64,000 nt of DNA from MED-G105 sp038522945. GTDB lineage: Bacteria > Pseudomonadota > Alphaproteobacteria > Caulobacterales > Parvularculaceae. The position numbers and the translations under genes are program-made. Under the pieces are notes generated by a model. That model was not told the origin of the DNA. It saw nothing but the letters and a program-made list of their open reading frames with translations, and did no database searches. Of this stretch, positions 7,555 through 17,086 are shown one piece after another; position 1 is the stretch's first letter, and each line of letters starts with the position of its first letter. The stretch lies in contig JBCBJV010000008.1 of the NCBI GenBank assembly GCA_038522945.1, positions 114,989-178,988 on the forward strand, given 5' to 3'.

Positions 7555-8820
7555 TCAGTCTTTAACGACGATGCCGTCCTTCATCACGAATTCGACCCGC
7601 TCAAGCGTTGAGACATCGGCCAACGGATTTTCCGAGACCGCGATGACGTCTGCGCGGCAACCGATCCGCAAACAACCCAGTTCACCATCCTTGCCCAGAG
7701 CTTCTGCAGCGAGACCTGTCGCGGCATTAATTGCCTGTGCCGGCGTCATCCCAAATTCGACCATGCGGGACAACTGATTGGCATTATCCCCATGGGGATA
7801 AATCGCAGCATCGCTGCCGAAAATAACCTTTGCACCGGCTTTAACAGCCTTGCGGAAAGACTCGCGTTGGACCGAACCGACTTCACGCTCCTTGTTGAGC
7901 GACTCTTCGGGAACGCCGAGGGATTCGCCTACGCTCAAAGTGTATTCGGTGTTGTAGATGTCCATGGAGAGATAGACGCCCTCTTTCTTCGCCATACGGA
8001 TGGCCTCGTCATCGAGCACGCTGGCATGTTCGATCGTGTCGACGCCCGCCTTGATGGCATTCTTGATCCCAATCGTACCGTGCGCATGGGAAGCCACTTT
8101 GAGCCCACGCATGTGCGCTTCGTCGACAATCGCCTTCAGTTCCGCGACAGTCCCTTGTGGCGCGCCAAGCAACGTGCCCTTGGAAAAGACCCCGCCGGTT
8201 GAGCAAGTCTTGATGAGGTCGACGCCAAACTTGATATTGCGCCTGACTTTTTCGCGCATCGACCAGGGGCCTGTCGCTGCCGCCTCGCCTTTGCTTTCAG
8301 CATCGTACGGCAGATAGTTGTCATCGGAACAATGCCCACCAACAATCCCAACCGGCGGGCCGGCGACAAACATTCGGGGGCCCGGAATCTCGCCTTCATT
8401 GATGGCATCGCGCAGTGCAAGAGTATTGTAACCACCGCCTACGTTTCGAACGGTCGTGAAGCCCGCTTCGACCGTCGCTTTTGCGTGCACGACGCCCCAG
8501 ATCGTCGTCCTGTCCTCGGGCAGAGCGAAACGGTCGTATCCCCGCCCCTTGGTAGCAGAACTCGTCAGGTGGGTGTGCATGTCAATCAGACCAGGGAGGA
8601 TTGTTTTGCCAGCAAGACTAATAGTCTCCGTCCCGGCCGGCACCGTCATCGCCGCTACATTGCCGGCAGCGACGATCACGCCGTCTTCAATGAGCAGGCC
8701 GGGGCTCTCCACCAGCCGCCCACTCGACGGTTCCACCATCCGGTCAGCGGTCAGAAGAATGGTGTCGGCCAGCGCAGGCAGCGCCATGACCGAAAACAAT
8801 GCTGCAAGACGATGTCTCAT
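7555..8820 (-). CDS. Exported amidohydrolase family protein (imidazolonepropionase/prolidase-like)
   Basis: The 421-residue protein begins with a signal peptide (MRHRLAALFSVMALPALA), so it acts in the periplasm or outside. The metal-binding motif DMHTHLTS, a later HAHG and HAS pair and GSDAAIYPHG near the end are typical of metal-dependent amidohydrolases of the imidazolonepropionase-like group, which includes Xaa-Pro dipeptidases. The true substrate is unknown; dipeptides or cyclic amides are possible. I chose ATG 8820 because AGGGGTG lies 5 bases upstream and a signal peptide follows at once; the frame extends to a GTG at 8874 with no such support. It lies 79 bases downstream of ettA on the same strand. 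Confidence 0.87.
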   Translation of the reverse strand: MRHRLAALFSVMALPALADTILLTADRMVEPSSGRLVESPGLLIEDGVIVAAGNVAAMTVPAGTETISLAGKTILPGLIDMHTHLTSSATKGRGYDRFALPEDRTTIWGVVHAKATVEAGFTTVRNVGGGYNTLALRDAINEGEIPGPRMFVAGPPVGIVGGHCSDDNYLPYDAESKGEAAATGPWSMREKVRRNIKFGVDLIKTCSTGGVFSKGTLLGAPQGTVAELKAIVDEAHMRGLKVASHAHGTIGIKNAIKAGVDTIEHASVLDDEAIRMAKKEGVYLSMDIYNTEYTLSVGESLGVPEESLNKEREVGSVQRESFRKAVKAGAKVIFGSDAAIYPHGDNANQLSRMVEFGMTPAQAINAATGLAAEALGKDGELGCLRIGCRADVIAVSENPLADVSTLERVEFVMKDGIVVKD

Positions 8821-8899
8821 TTGATCACCCCTATTCTGCGAAAGACATCGTAGAATGCAGGGGTTGGATGCCACATACCAGCCTTTTATGTCTTGGCGA

Positions 8900-10567
8900 T
8901 TATCGGGTTAGGGGCTTATACTTGATGCGCTTGGGGACATCTGCATCCGGACCAAGGCGACGCTTTTTGTCTTCCATATAGTCTTCAAAGTTACCTTCGA
9001 ACCATTCCACATGGCTGTCGCCTTCGAACGCGAGGATGTGCGTCGCGATCCGGTCAAGGAACCAGCGATCGTGGCTTATGATCACTGCACAACCAGCGAA
9101 GTCGTCGAGGGCGGCTTCCAGCTCGCGCAAAGTGTCCACATCAAGGTCATTGGTCGGTTCGTCGAGCAGCAAGAGGTTCGCGCCCTTTTTTAGCATCTTT
9201 GCTAGATGGACCCGGTTGCGCTCTCCGCCCGAAAGATTGCCGACTTTTTTCTGCTGGTCGCCGCCCTTGAAGTTGAACCAACCGACATAAGCGCGCGAAG
9301 GCACTTCCCGCTTGCCCAACTGCACCATATCGAGACCATCGGAAATCTCTTCCCAAACGGACTTGCTGCCATCGAGATCATCACGTGACTGATCAACATA
9401 GCCCATCTCGACCGTGTCGCCGACCCGAAGAGCGCCATCATCAGGGTCTTCCTGGCCGGTTAGCATCTTAAAGAGGGTTGTCTTGCCCGCCCCATTTGGC
9501 CCGATCACACCTACGATCCCGCCTGGCGGTAGTTTAAAAGACAAACCGTCGATCAGGAGTTTGTCACCGAAGGCTTTTTTAAGATTTTCCGCCTCAATAA
9601 CGACACCACCAAGACGTGGCCCAGCCGGGATTTGGATCTGAGCGGTACCAACCTCCTCCTTGCCGGCCTTGCTTAAAAGCTCCTCATAGGAATTAATCCG
9701 CGCTTTTGACTTGGCCTGACGGGCTTTTGGTGAGGCACTGATCCAGTCCGCTTCACGGTCGAGGGTCTTCTTGCGATTGGCCTCCTCGCGCTCGTCTTGT
9801 TCCATCCGCTTGCGCTTGGCATCGAGCCAGGAGGAATAATTGCCTTCGTGTGGAATACCGCGGCCTCGGTCGAGCTCCAGAATCCAGCCGGTGACCTTGT
9901 CGAGAAAATACCGATCGTGGGTGACCAGAATGACCGCCCCGGGATATTCACGAAGATAGTTTTCAAGCCACGCAACGGATTCCGCATCCAGGTGGTTGGT
10001 TGGTTCGTCGAGTAGCAAGAGGTCTGGTTTCGACAACAGGAGCGCAGCCAATGCGACCCGCCGCTTTTCACCGCCGGAGAGATTATCCACCGGCCAGTCA
10101 CCCGGAGGACACCGCAGCGCCTCCATGGCCATCTCAACTTTACTGTCGAGATCCCAGGCATCAGCCGCATCGATCTCTTCCTGAAGCTTGGACATTTTCT
10201 CCATCAGCTCATCGGAATAGTCTTCAGCCAGCTGCATCGAGACGTCATTGAAGGCATCGACCTTGGCTTTGATCTCCCCGACGCCCGTCAGGACGTTTTC
10301 AAAGACGGTTTTCGAGGTATCGAGTTGCGGTTCCTGGGCCAGATAGCCGACCTTCGCGCCGTCAGCGGCGTAGGCTTCACCGTTAAACTCTTTGTCGACC
10401 CCCGCCATAATGCGGAGCAGCGTCGACTTACCGGCGCCGTTGACCCCGACGATGCCGATCTTGGCATCGGGATAAAACTGCAAGTGTATGTTTTCGAGGA
10501 CTTTTTTGCCGCCCGTGTAGGTTTTGGACAGGCCCTGCATGAAATAGATGTATTGGTAGTTCGCCAT
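8900..10567 (-). CDS. ettA: Energy-dependent translational throttle protein EttA (ABC-F ATPase)
   Basis: The 555-residue protein has two ABC ATPase domains, each with a P-loop (GVNGAGKST, GPNGAGKTT), a signature (LSGGEKRR, LSGGERNR) and a Walker B (LLLLDEPTNHLD, LLLLDEPTNDLD), and no membrane segments. The arm region (near residues 95-140) and the linker DWISASPKARQAKSKAR are characteristic of EttA. It binds the ribosomal E site and gates the first translocation step in response to the ADP/ATP ratio. Length is normal. ATG start, with no strong ribosome binding site. Confidence 0.96.
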   Translation of the reverse strand: MANYQYIYFMQGLSKTYTGGKKVLENIHLQFYPDAKIGIVGVNGAGKSTLLRIMAGVDKEFNGEAYAADGAKVGYLAQEPQLDTSKTVFENVLTGVGEIKAKVDAFNDVSMQLAEDYSDELMEKMSKLQEEIDAADAWDLDSKVEMAMEALRCPPGDWPVDNLSGGEKRRVALAALLLSKPDLLLLDEPTNHLDAESVAWLENYLREYPGAVILVTHDRYFLDKVTGWILELDRGRGIPHEGNYSSWLDAKRKRMEQDEREEANRKKTLDREADWISASPKARQAKSKARINSYEELLSKAGKEEVGTAQIQIPAGPRLGGVVIEAENLKKAFGDKLLIDGLSFKLPPGGIVGVIGPNGAGKTTLFKMLTGQEDPDDGALRVGDTVEMGYVDQSRDDLDGSKSVWEEISDGLDMVQLGKREVPSRAYVGWFNFKGGDQQKKVGNLSGGERNRVHLAKMLKKGANLLLLDEPTNDLDVDTLRELEAALDDFAGCAVIISHDRWFLDRIATHILAFEGDSHVEWFEGNFEDYMEDKKRRLGPDADVPKRIKYKPLTR

Positions 10568-10804
10568 AAACGGGTTTTGAGGCCTGGAAAGCCCCCCTTA
10601 ATCCTTGTTGATTGAAACCAAAGTGACGGCGATCAATTGACTGGTCACAAGCTTGGTAACCGCCAAACGCCGTGGCTTCTCAGAAACAGAGCGCGCGTCT
10701 TATCGCGCCCCATGGTTCGATTCAACGGCTACGTGGTTTGCGGTGCGGCGTCGAACGCTTATATCTCAAAAGAAAGAGCAGCATTAGCGGGGCAAGTGCC
10801 AACC

Positions 10805-11335
10805 ATGAGTTATGTCAAACAGGTTTTGGCTTCCGACGAGGAAATTATCCATCGGGCCAATTTCAACTGGACCTATAGCTTTTTCCCTGTGCTGTGGTTC
10901 GTCATCGGTATCCTGCCCGTTGTGATGTTCATTTATATCCAATTTGGCGCCGGGGTTGCTTTTGAAGAATTGAGACTGGGTTGGTGGATGGCCGGCGCTT
11001 CAGCCTTCCTAGGCAGCTGGATCCTGACCGGGCACCTCATTCACCTAATGACGACAGAAATCGTCGTGACCACCTATCGCTTTGTCTACAAGCGGGGGCT
11101 GGTCTCTCGCGATACCCAGGAAGTGAGCCTCAACAAGATTGAGGAAATCTCGCTCACCCAATCCGTTTGGGGGCGGGTGTTCGGCTATGGCCAGCTTGTG
11201 CTGCGTGGCACAGGGGTTGGCGTCATTGAACTGCCAAATCTCGATAACCCAATTGACGTGCGGAAGATCATCGAGAACGCCAAGGCCGATCTGCGGAGAT
11301 CATCGTTCGATGAACGCACCGGCGACGCCGACTAA
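10805..11335 (+). CDS. PH-domain (bPH2/DUF304) membrane protein
   Basis: The 176-residue protein has two transmembrane segments near residues 25-45 and 60-80, followed by a bacterial PH domain (bPH2, YdbS/YdbT-like) with TYRFVYKRGLVSRDTQEVSLNKIE. Such proteins are common in bacterial inner membranes; the role is not established. The open frame runs back to TTG 10637, but conserved sequence begins at MSYVKQVLASDEEIIHRA, so I use ATG 10805. The ribosome binding site (GGGGC) is modest. It is divergent from ettA, and the 237 bases between the two starts hold no feature I can name. Confidence 0.8.
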   Translation: MSYVKQVLASDEEIIHRANFNWTYSFFPVLWFVIGILPVVMFIYIQFGAGVAFEELRLGWWMAGASAFLGSWILTGHLIHLMTTEIVVTTYRFVYKRGLVSRDTQEVSLNKIEEISLTQSVWGRVFGYGQLVLRGTGVGVIELPNLDNPIDVRKIIENAKADLRRSSFDERTGDAD

Positions 11336-11350
11336 CAATAAATCGCTTAT

Positions 11351-11998
11351 ATGGGCCATCGGCGGGTGAGATTAGATCAGTTTACTGCGTCTGTTTCCGA
11401 AACGCCATTGGTAAAGCATGCCCACCAAACGCCTTGGTGGATCACATCACGCCTCACCGAGTTAACGAGCGACTTGTTTGCCGAGCTTGGGGCCGATTAT
11501 CAGCAACTATCCGACGGCGTCCTTGCTCATAACAGCGCAACAATTGAATCCGGGGCCATTCTCAAACCACCTGTCATTCTTGGGCCAAATAGCTTCGTCG
11601 CAGCGACGGCCTATTTGCGTGGTGGCATCTATCTCGGGGATGGCTGTATTGTTGGACCTGCCTGCGAACTCAAGACTGTCATCATGTTAGCAAGATCGAA
11701 GATTGCCCATCTTTCGTTCGTCGGCGATAGCATAATTGGCAGCCGCGCCAACATCGAAGCTGGCGCGATAATCGCTAATTACCGAAATGAAATGACCGAC
11801 AAACGAATTCGGATCGCGTTTAAAGGCACCACGCTGGACACTGGCGTAGAAAAATTCGGCACGATGGTCGGCGACGATGGAAAGATCGGCGCCAATGCCG
11901 TCATTGCGCCAGGGACACTTTTACCGGCAAATTCTATCATCCGAAGGGGGCAGAACATTGATCAGTTTCCGGATCTTCTGCCAGACAATCAAGATTGA
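11351..11998 (+). CDS. Left-handed beta-helix (hexapeptide repeat) protein, GlmU C-terminal-like
   Basis: The 215-residue protein shows hexapeptide repeats (for example ATIESGAILKPPVILG, IGSRANIEAGAIIANY) that form a left-handed beta-helix like the acetyltransferase half of GlmU and other sugar-nucleotide acyltransferases. No nucleotidyltransferase half is present. The segment after the repeats (DTGVEKFGTMVGDDGKIGANAVIAPGT) also resembles GlmU. It may acylate a sugar nucleotide, or be a non-catalytic helix. It starts 15 bases after the PH protein, and its TGA abuts the next reading frame, suggesting one transcript. Confidence 0.75.
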   Translation: MGHRRVRLDQFTASVSETPLVKHAHQTPWWITSRLTELTSDLFAELGADYQQLSDGVLAHNSATIESGAILKPPVILGPNSFVAATAYLRGGIYLGDGCIVGPACELKTVIMLARSKIAHLSFVGDSIIGSRANIEAGAIIANYRNEMTDKRIRIAFKGTTLDTGVEKFGTMVGDDGKIGANAVIAPGTLLPANSIIRRGQNIDQFPDLLPDNQD

Positions 11999-12013
11999 AT
12001 GGGGCTTGCCGAT

Positions 12014-13387
12014 ATGAAGAAAATCCTCGTATTCATTTTCCTTGTCACCCTACTCGGAGCTCAACAACCGGCGAGCGCGGGAGAGACGGCATCTATTACC
12101 CTGTCGCCGGCTGATCAGGACGCTCACTGGCAAGCGCACTTTTCCCTCGATGGACCTACAACAGAATTGGTTCTCATCAGGCCATCAAGTGGCGGCAGGC
12201 TGGAACGCTGGCAATTTAAAGACCAAGCTTTTGAACTGATCCAAGACAAAGAAACCGACGAAGACGTTATTCGACGCAAAGACGGCGGATCATTTACGAC
12301 CGTATCGATCACAGAGCCGACGACTTTCGATATGCCCGCAAAAGGGTATCTGCCTTTCGCGAAGTTCGGGGACGGCGGCGTTCTTCTGTACACTGGGCGT
12401 TTTCATGCATGCGTCATGCCCTGCCCGAAAGACGACCAGGGAGATGAAGGACCCTGGGTCTTTACGGTCGACCCGGGTCCCGGCGAGCGAATGATCGCCA
12501 ATGGAGCGGTTGCTTCAGGGCCAATTTCCTTCAAGGACAGTGCCGATGGAACAAAAATTTATGTCGGTGATGGCCGCATCCAAGATACGCCAACATACTT
12601 GGCTGTCATTGATGACGCGCTGCCGCCGATTGTCCGCGATGATCTTAATCGTCTGTTTCCGAAATTGATGACGGCCTTTGCTGAACGGCTCGGCGCTCCG
12701 GACGGCAAACAAATGATGTTTGTCTCTTACAATGTTCCGGGTACAGTTAAGGGCTCATCCATAAAAGGGGGAACCCTGCCTGGCCAAGTATTCATGCATT
12801 TTGAAGGGGCGCAAACGGAAGACTTTGCCGGCTCGGCAGAATTCAAACCGTTCCTTGCCTGGTTCTTCGCTCACGAAGCCGCACACCTCCATCAGCACTC
12901 GCGTGGGCTACAGATGGACCAAGGCGATAGCTGGATCCATGAAGGCGGCGCCGAAGCTCTTGCCTATGTACTACTGCAGGAACTGGGCACAGTTGATGAA
13001 AGCTATCTCGACAATAGAATCATCAACCAGAGCGAAAAATGCAATGCAGCATTAGAACGAGGGTCGCTACACAGGGCCCATGAGCGTGACGATTTTGATG
13101 CTTACTATGACTGCGGCTTGATCATTCAGCTTTTTGCGCATCGGGAGATGCAGCAAAATGGTCGCTCACTCTATGATCTTTGGACAAACTATATGACCAA
13201 GGTTGATGAAGGCGCTGACTGGTCTACCGAGACGATGTTGGACACGATCAAGGAAAGTGCCGGTCCCGAAGCCACCACGTTTGCGCGAAACATCACTAAA
13301 GCTGAAGGCCCCTTGACCAACGCAAAGTTCGAAGAATTAAAGCGCGTGGCCAACAGCTTGTTAATCAATCCAGTATCACAAGAGTAG
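12014..13387 (+). CDS. Exported gluzincin-type metallopeptidase
   Basis: The protein has a signal peptide (MKKILVFIFLVTLLGAQQPASA) and a zinc-peptidase core: HEAAH at residues 287-291 with a Glu exactly 18 residues later inside WIHEGGAEAL. The HEXXH-X18-E spacing defines MA(E)-clan gluzincins such as M1 aminopeptidases. The remaining parts are not similar to any M1 enzyme I recognise, and the substrate is unknown. The frame opens at ATG 11999, directly after the previous stop, but ATG 12014 places the signal peptide at the start. A periplasmic or secreted place follows from the leader. Confidence 0.8.
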   Translation: MKKILVFIFLVTLLGAQQPASAGETASITLSPADQDAHWQAHFSLDGPTTELVLIRPSSGGRLERWQFKDQAFELIQDKETDEDVIRRKDGGSFTTVSITEPTTFDMPAKGYLPFAKFGDGGVLLYTGRFHACVMPCPKDDQGDEGPWVFTVDPGPGERMIANGAVASGPISFKDSADGTKIYVGDGRIQDTPTYLAVIDDALPPIVRDDLNRLFPKLMTAFAERLGAPDGKQMMFVSYNVPGTVKGSSIKGGTLPGQVFMHFEGAQTEDFAGSAEFKPFLAWFFAHEAAHLHQHSRGLQMDQGDSWIHEGGAEALAYVLLQELGTVDESYLDNRIINQSEKCNAALERGSLHRAHERDDFDAYYDCGLIIQLFAHREMQQNGRSLYDLWTNYMTKVDEGADWSTETMLDTIKESAGPEATTFARNITKAEGPLTNAKFEELKRVANSLLINPVSQE

Positions 13388-13407
13388 CTTTTTGCGACTG
13401 AACGAAT

Positions 13408-14208
13408 TCAGCTTGCTTCCGGGGTGGGATAAAACACACTTCGAATACCGGACCGATCGAAGGGTGCCCACTCACCAGAAGGTTGGGCGAGCCGATCGGC
13501 GATGATGTACATCACTAATGGGTTCACCCCCAAACCAAAGTGACTGGCGGGAACTTCAATGTTTTCAGTATCAAGATTGTCTTTATCGTTCGGTTGGATC
13601 GACCCTTGCCAAGCGACAATCCCGTCTGTCTTGGAATAAATCGAAGTGGTCGGCACCGGCGGCGCCCTGTGGAGCTGCGCCATGCGCGATGGCTGATTTT
13701 CGTCAGGAGACCCGTTCAGTTGATCATAGACGGTGCGAGCGTTGGAATAGCGGCGATTCCCGTGAATCGGGCTTCCGAGGCTGATCACGCTCCGGACCTT
13801 CTCCGGTAAGGCTTTGGCGAGTTCGCGCGCAAAAACACCACCAAGACTCCATCCGATGATGGAAACAGGCTCTTTATGCTGGCGATAAATATCCCGCACG
13901 ACGGCTTGCATTTTTGCTTCCCGTTCTTCGTTGAAAAACAGGTTTCGGCCTAGCTCCCATGGGTAGGGCGCATAGCCCAGATCTTTCAAAACACCGCGCA
14001 ATGGCTTGGTTGACGCGTCGCTTGCCAGAAATCCAGGTAAAACAAGCACCGGATGGCCGTCCCCTTTTTGCAAGTACCGGGTCGCCCAACGCAACGTCAG
14101 AAAAGAGGAAAGCTCGAAGACAGCACGACCTTCCGTCAGTGTCCAGAACAGTGAAGGCGGTTTGGCATCGCTGTAGTTCATGGATGTTTCTTTCGTGGAG
14201 GAGGACAT
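13408..14208 (-). CDS. Alpha/beta hydrolase, lipase-like
   Basis: The 266-residue protein has the oxyanion segment VLVLPGFLAS and the nucleophile elbow GWSLGG, then SLGSPI; the acid is likely Asp in KTDGIVAW and the base His in ASHFGLGV. These are marks of the lipase/PGAP1-like alpha/beta hydrolase group. There is no signal peptide. It lies 33 bases downstream of the wax ester/diacylglycerol acyltransferase gene, so turnover of stored neutral lipid is a fair inference. The start could also be the internal ATG at 14181. It converges with the gluzincin gene. Confidence 0.83.
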   Translation of the reverse strand: MSSSTKETSMNYSDAKPPSLFWTLTEGRAVFELSSFLTLRWATRYLQKGDGHPVLVLPGFLASDASTKPLRGVLKDLGYAPYPWELGRNLFFNEEREAKMQAVVRDIYRQHKEPVSIIGWSLGGVFARELAKALPEKVRSVISLGSPIHGNRRYSNARTVYDQLNGSPDENQPSRMAQLHRAPPVPTTSIYSKTDGIVAWQGSIQPNDKDNLDTENIEVPASHFGLGVNPLVMYIIADRLAQPSGEWAPFDRSGIRSVFYPTPEAS

Positions 14209-14241
14209 TGACGGGAAATGATGCAGCTTCTGTGCCGGTCT

Positions 14242-15714
14242 CTACTCGGCAGCGACAGCTTCCGGCTCTGGTGGATCCGTGCGAGATTGCGCTGGCGTAA
14301 GACCGAGCGCGTCCATGTGCGCCTCAAAAGAGTCGTTCAAGCAATTCACATAGTTTTCAGGGTCAGGCATTGCTTCCCTGCAAGCGACTACACCGATCGT
14401 AATGTCTTCCAGGTAACTGTGGACCACATGGCCAATGCCAAGCCCATCCAGAAGACAAAGGTTTCCATACAAACCAACGAGTTTTGCGCCAGCTGAATAC
14501 AGCGGGACCTGAGGCCCTGGTACATTTGTTACGACCGTATTGAACAGCGGCCGGACGCGGTTAGCTAAGCCCCAACGGCTATAGGCCCGTGCACCGAGCC
14601 CCATGAAGAGAGCTGGAGACAATTTCGACATTTCTGTCATCTGACGAGCGCCAACCGCATCGGTCATGGCTTTCGACTTCTTCGTTTCGTCCGTCACAAA
14701 CTGAAGTCTTTCCAACGGATCTTCGAATTGCGTCCCGAGAAGCACCCGCATAGCGGAAACTTCATTGCCCATGGTGTTGCGTTGATCATTTGATCGCACT
14801 GAGATCGGCGCCATGGCAGAGAGTGAACGTGTCGGCGCTTCTCCATATAGCGTGAGATATCGGCCCATAGCCCCGCCCACGATGGATAAAACGACGTCGT
14901 TGACCGTCGCCCCATCAACCAGACGGCGCAAGGATTTAATGTCAGCGAGGGAGAAGCTAACGCCTTCAATAACCCGGTGAGGTGAAATCGTATTGTTGAA
15001 GCGGGTGCGCGGCGTTCTTAGCGCGCCAGCCACATCAAGATCGCCCTTGACAATACCTGTGGCTGCCTTCGCCAATCCAGGTACAGAGCGTAGCGCGACC
15101 CCAGCTTGGCGCACGGGGTTTGTCCAAGCACGCACATAACCGCGGGCAAACAACCCAAACTGGCTTGGCATTTTTTCCGGCTTCCACGGGTCAGGGTCAG
15201 GGATCCGGTCGATCTCCGGGTCCAACGTGTGCAACGCATGCATGATGTCCACACCGGAAAGTCCGTCGATCGCCGCGTGGTGGACCTTGGTTAGGATCGC
15301 GAATGATCCTTCCGGGACACCGTCAATGTTATCGAGACCTTCGACAACGAGGAACTCCCACGGTGGTCTGCTCAGGTCCAAAGGCCGGGCAAAGTTCCGG
15401 GCAGCAAGAATACACAATTGCCGCCAGTCGCCAGGCTTCGGCAACGCCACGTGGCGCACATGGTATTCCAGATCGAACTTCGGATCTTTGACCCAGTACG
15501 GATAATCGATATCGAAAGGGGCCTTGACCATCCGCTGTCGCATGGTCGGGGCAAGACGCAAGCGTCCCTTAATAAAGTTCAAAATGTCCTTGAAGCGAAC
15601 AAACCCACCAGGCGCAGTAGACGGATCATAAATCAGCATTGACCCGATATGAATTGGGGCATTGGGCTGTTCAAATGCCACAAACGCTGCGTCGAGGCCC
15701 TGCATCTGTTTCAT
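14242..15714 (-). CDS. Wax ester synthase / diacylglycerol acyltransferase (WS/DGAT)
   Basis: The 490-residue protein has the catalytic motif HHAAIDG at residues 145-151 and the typical family opening MKQMQGLDAAFVAFE. The C-terminal half has NDVVLSIVGGAMGRYL and the NVPGP segment, both family marks. WS/DGAT enzymes join acyl-CoA to fatty alcohols or diacylglycerol to make storage lipid at the inner face of the membrane. I chose ATG 15714 because GGGAG sits 6 bases upstream; the open frame runs back to 15822 with non-conserved sequence. It is followed on the same strand by a lipase-like hydrolase. Confidence 0.93.
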   Translation of the reverse strand: MKQMQGLDAAFVAFEQPNAPIHIGSMLIYDPSTAPGGFVRFKDILNFIKGRLRLAPTMRQRMVKAPFDIDYPYWVKDPKFDLEYHVRHVALPKPGDWRQLCILAARNFARPLDLSRPPWEFLVVEGLDNIDGVPEGSFAILTKVHHAAIDGLSGVDIMHALHTLDPEIDRIPDPDPWKPEKMPSQFGLFARGYVRAWTNPVRQAGVALRSVPGLAKAATGIVKGDLDVAGALRTPRTRFNNTISPHRVIEGVSFSLADIKSLRRLVDGATVNDVVLSIVGGAMGRYLTLYGEAPTRSLSAMAPISVRSNDQRNTMGNEVSAMRVLLGTQFEDPLERLQFVTDETKKSKAMTDAVGARQMTEMSKLSPALFMGLGARAYSRWGLANRVRPLFNTVVTNVPGPQVPLYSAGAKLVGLYGNLCLLDGLGIGHVVHSYLEDITIGVVACREAMPDPENYVNCLNDSFEAHMDALGLTPAQSRTDPPEPEAVAAE

Positions 15715-15852
15715 GGATTGCTCCCGGTTTTTGAGCAGATAGATCGGCACATAAAAATGCCTGTTGAGACAAAACGTACCAAGGTCATTTAGAAGTGTCA
15801 TCCTAAGATGACAGCTAGCCACGATTTGCCGCTGATCGCTTAAGGCATTGAT

Positions 15853-16317
15853 TTATTGAGAGAATACTTCACCGAGAATAGCTTCGAGCCCATCCCGGTC
15901 GACCTCGTCAAAGGCATTTTCCCGGTCGCTGTCCACATCAAGAACAGCAATCAGCTTCCCTTGCCCATCAAGGACGGGGACAACGATCTCTGAGCGAGAA
16001 TTTGGATCGCAGGTGATATGCCCCTCAAAGGCATGGACATCATCGACGATAACCGTCTCACGTGATGCGGCAGCAGTTCCGCATACGCCCTTACCAAAAT
16101 CGATCCGTAAGCACCCCATCGTGCCTTGGTAAGGCCCGACCACAAGCTGCGAGGAATTGTCTGGGTCCACCACATAAAAGCCTGTCCAGAAGAAATCGTC
16201 GAAATGGTGATGCAGAAGATTGGAGACAGTCGCCATCCGGGCAATCAAGTTTGTTTCGCCCTCGACCACGGCCAAAATCTGTTTGCTGATTTCCTTATAG
16301 GAGGTCGTCTTTTCCAT
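15853..16317 (-). CDS. msrC: Free methionine-(R)-sulfoxide reductase (GAF domain)
   Basis: The 154-residue single GAF-domain protein has Cys69, Cys79 and Cys103 at the same 10- and 24-residue spacing as the three redox cysteines of E. coli fRMsr, within GTMGCLRIDFGKGVCG and HITCDP. It reduces free methionine-R-sulfoxide in the cytoplasm and so repairs oxidised methionine pools. GGAG stands 9 bases before the ATG. About 100 bases upstream, before the next gene, show nothing distinctive. Confidence 0.92.
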   Translation of the reverse strand: MEKTTSYKEISKQILAVVEGETNLIARMATVSNLLHHHFDDFFWTGFYVVDPDNSSQLVVGPYQGTMGCLRIDFGKGVCGTAAASRETVIVDDVHAFEGHITCDPNSRSEIVVPVLDGQGKLIAVLDVDSDRENAFDEVDRDGLEAILGEVFSQ

Positions 16318-16417
16318 TCGCTAGTGCTCCCCAAAAAGCCACGCAAGGCGCTCCAGTTTTGGATGACCTTTAGCCGGTTGCGAGAGACGTATTCAGCGCC
16401 ACTCGCATTACAAGTCT

Positions 16418-17068
16418 CTAGTTTGACAGCTTAAATGACAATGGCGCGATACCGTCGATTTCCACGCTGATCTCATCGCCAGAAACAATTGCCCCGACGC
16501 CCGCGGGCGTTCCTGTAAAGATCAGATCCCCGGCGGCGAGCGCACAGTACCGCGACAGGGCTCTCAGAATATCGGGAATAGGCCAGATCATGGATGAGAG
16601 ACTTTCATCCTGCCTTATTTCTCCATTGACCAGTGTGCGAAGGCGCGCCTCACCAGGAGGCGGTGCATTGGTAATCGGACCAACCGGCCCCGACAAATCA
16701 AAGCCTTTTGCCATATCCCAAGGGGCGCCCTTTTCCTTCGCCGCCTTCTGCAAATCTCGCCGGGTTAGATCGCAGCCCGCGGCGTAGCCAAATATTTCCT
16801 TGGGACTTGTCATCGCGACAACAAGTTCCCCTTCAAAATGCAGATTGTCCGTCATTGGCGGGAACGGGACCGACGCGTTGTTCGTCGCCGCATCGGTGGG
16901 CTTGGCAAAAAACACAGGCGGGTCCTCTGAAGGCGCGCCACCCATTTCTTTCACATGGTCTGCGTAGTTTTTGCCAACACAGAATATGCGCCGGACAGGA
17001 AAGAGCTGACCGTCATCGGTTGCCAATAGTGTCGGCGGCGGCGCATCAAAGACGAGTTTCTGGGTCAT
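16418..17068 (-). CDS. Fumarylacetoacetate hydrolase family protein
   Basis: The 216-residue protein has the FAH core: VGKNYADHVKEMGG near the N-terminus, PVFFAKPTDA, and the metal-binding EGELV near residue 79. The family covers fumarylpyruvate hydrolases, oxaloacetate tautomerases or decarboxylases and 2-keto-hydrate cleaving enzymes; this short form without the N-terminal SH3-like domain is typical of bacterial YcgM-type members. The exact reaction is not clear. It follows the transaldolase gene by 18 bases on the same strand and is probably co-transcribed with it. Confidence 0.88.
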   Translation of the reverse strand: MTQKLVFDAPPPTLLATDDGQLFPVRRIFCVGKNYADHVKEMGGAPSEDPPVFFAKPTDAATNNASVPFPPMTDNLHFEGELVVAMTSPKEIFGYAAGCDLTRRDLQKAAKEKGAPWDMAKGFDLSGPVGPITNAPPPGEARLRTLVNGEIRQDESLSSMIWPIPDILRALSRYCALAAGDLIFTGTPAGVGAIVSGDEISVEIDGIAPLSFKLSN

Positions 17069-17086
17069 AAACTAAACCGTGATAAA

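Noticed and set aside
10715..10723. GTTCGATTC, a T-loop-like element
   Set aside because: The bases on either side do not form a 5-bp T stem, and no anticodon or acceptor stem can be built around it. No tRNA is present.
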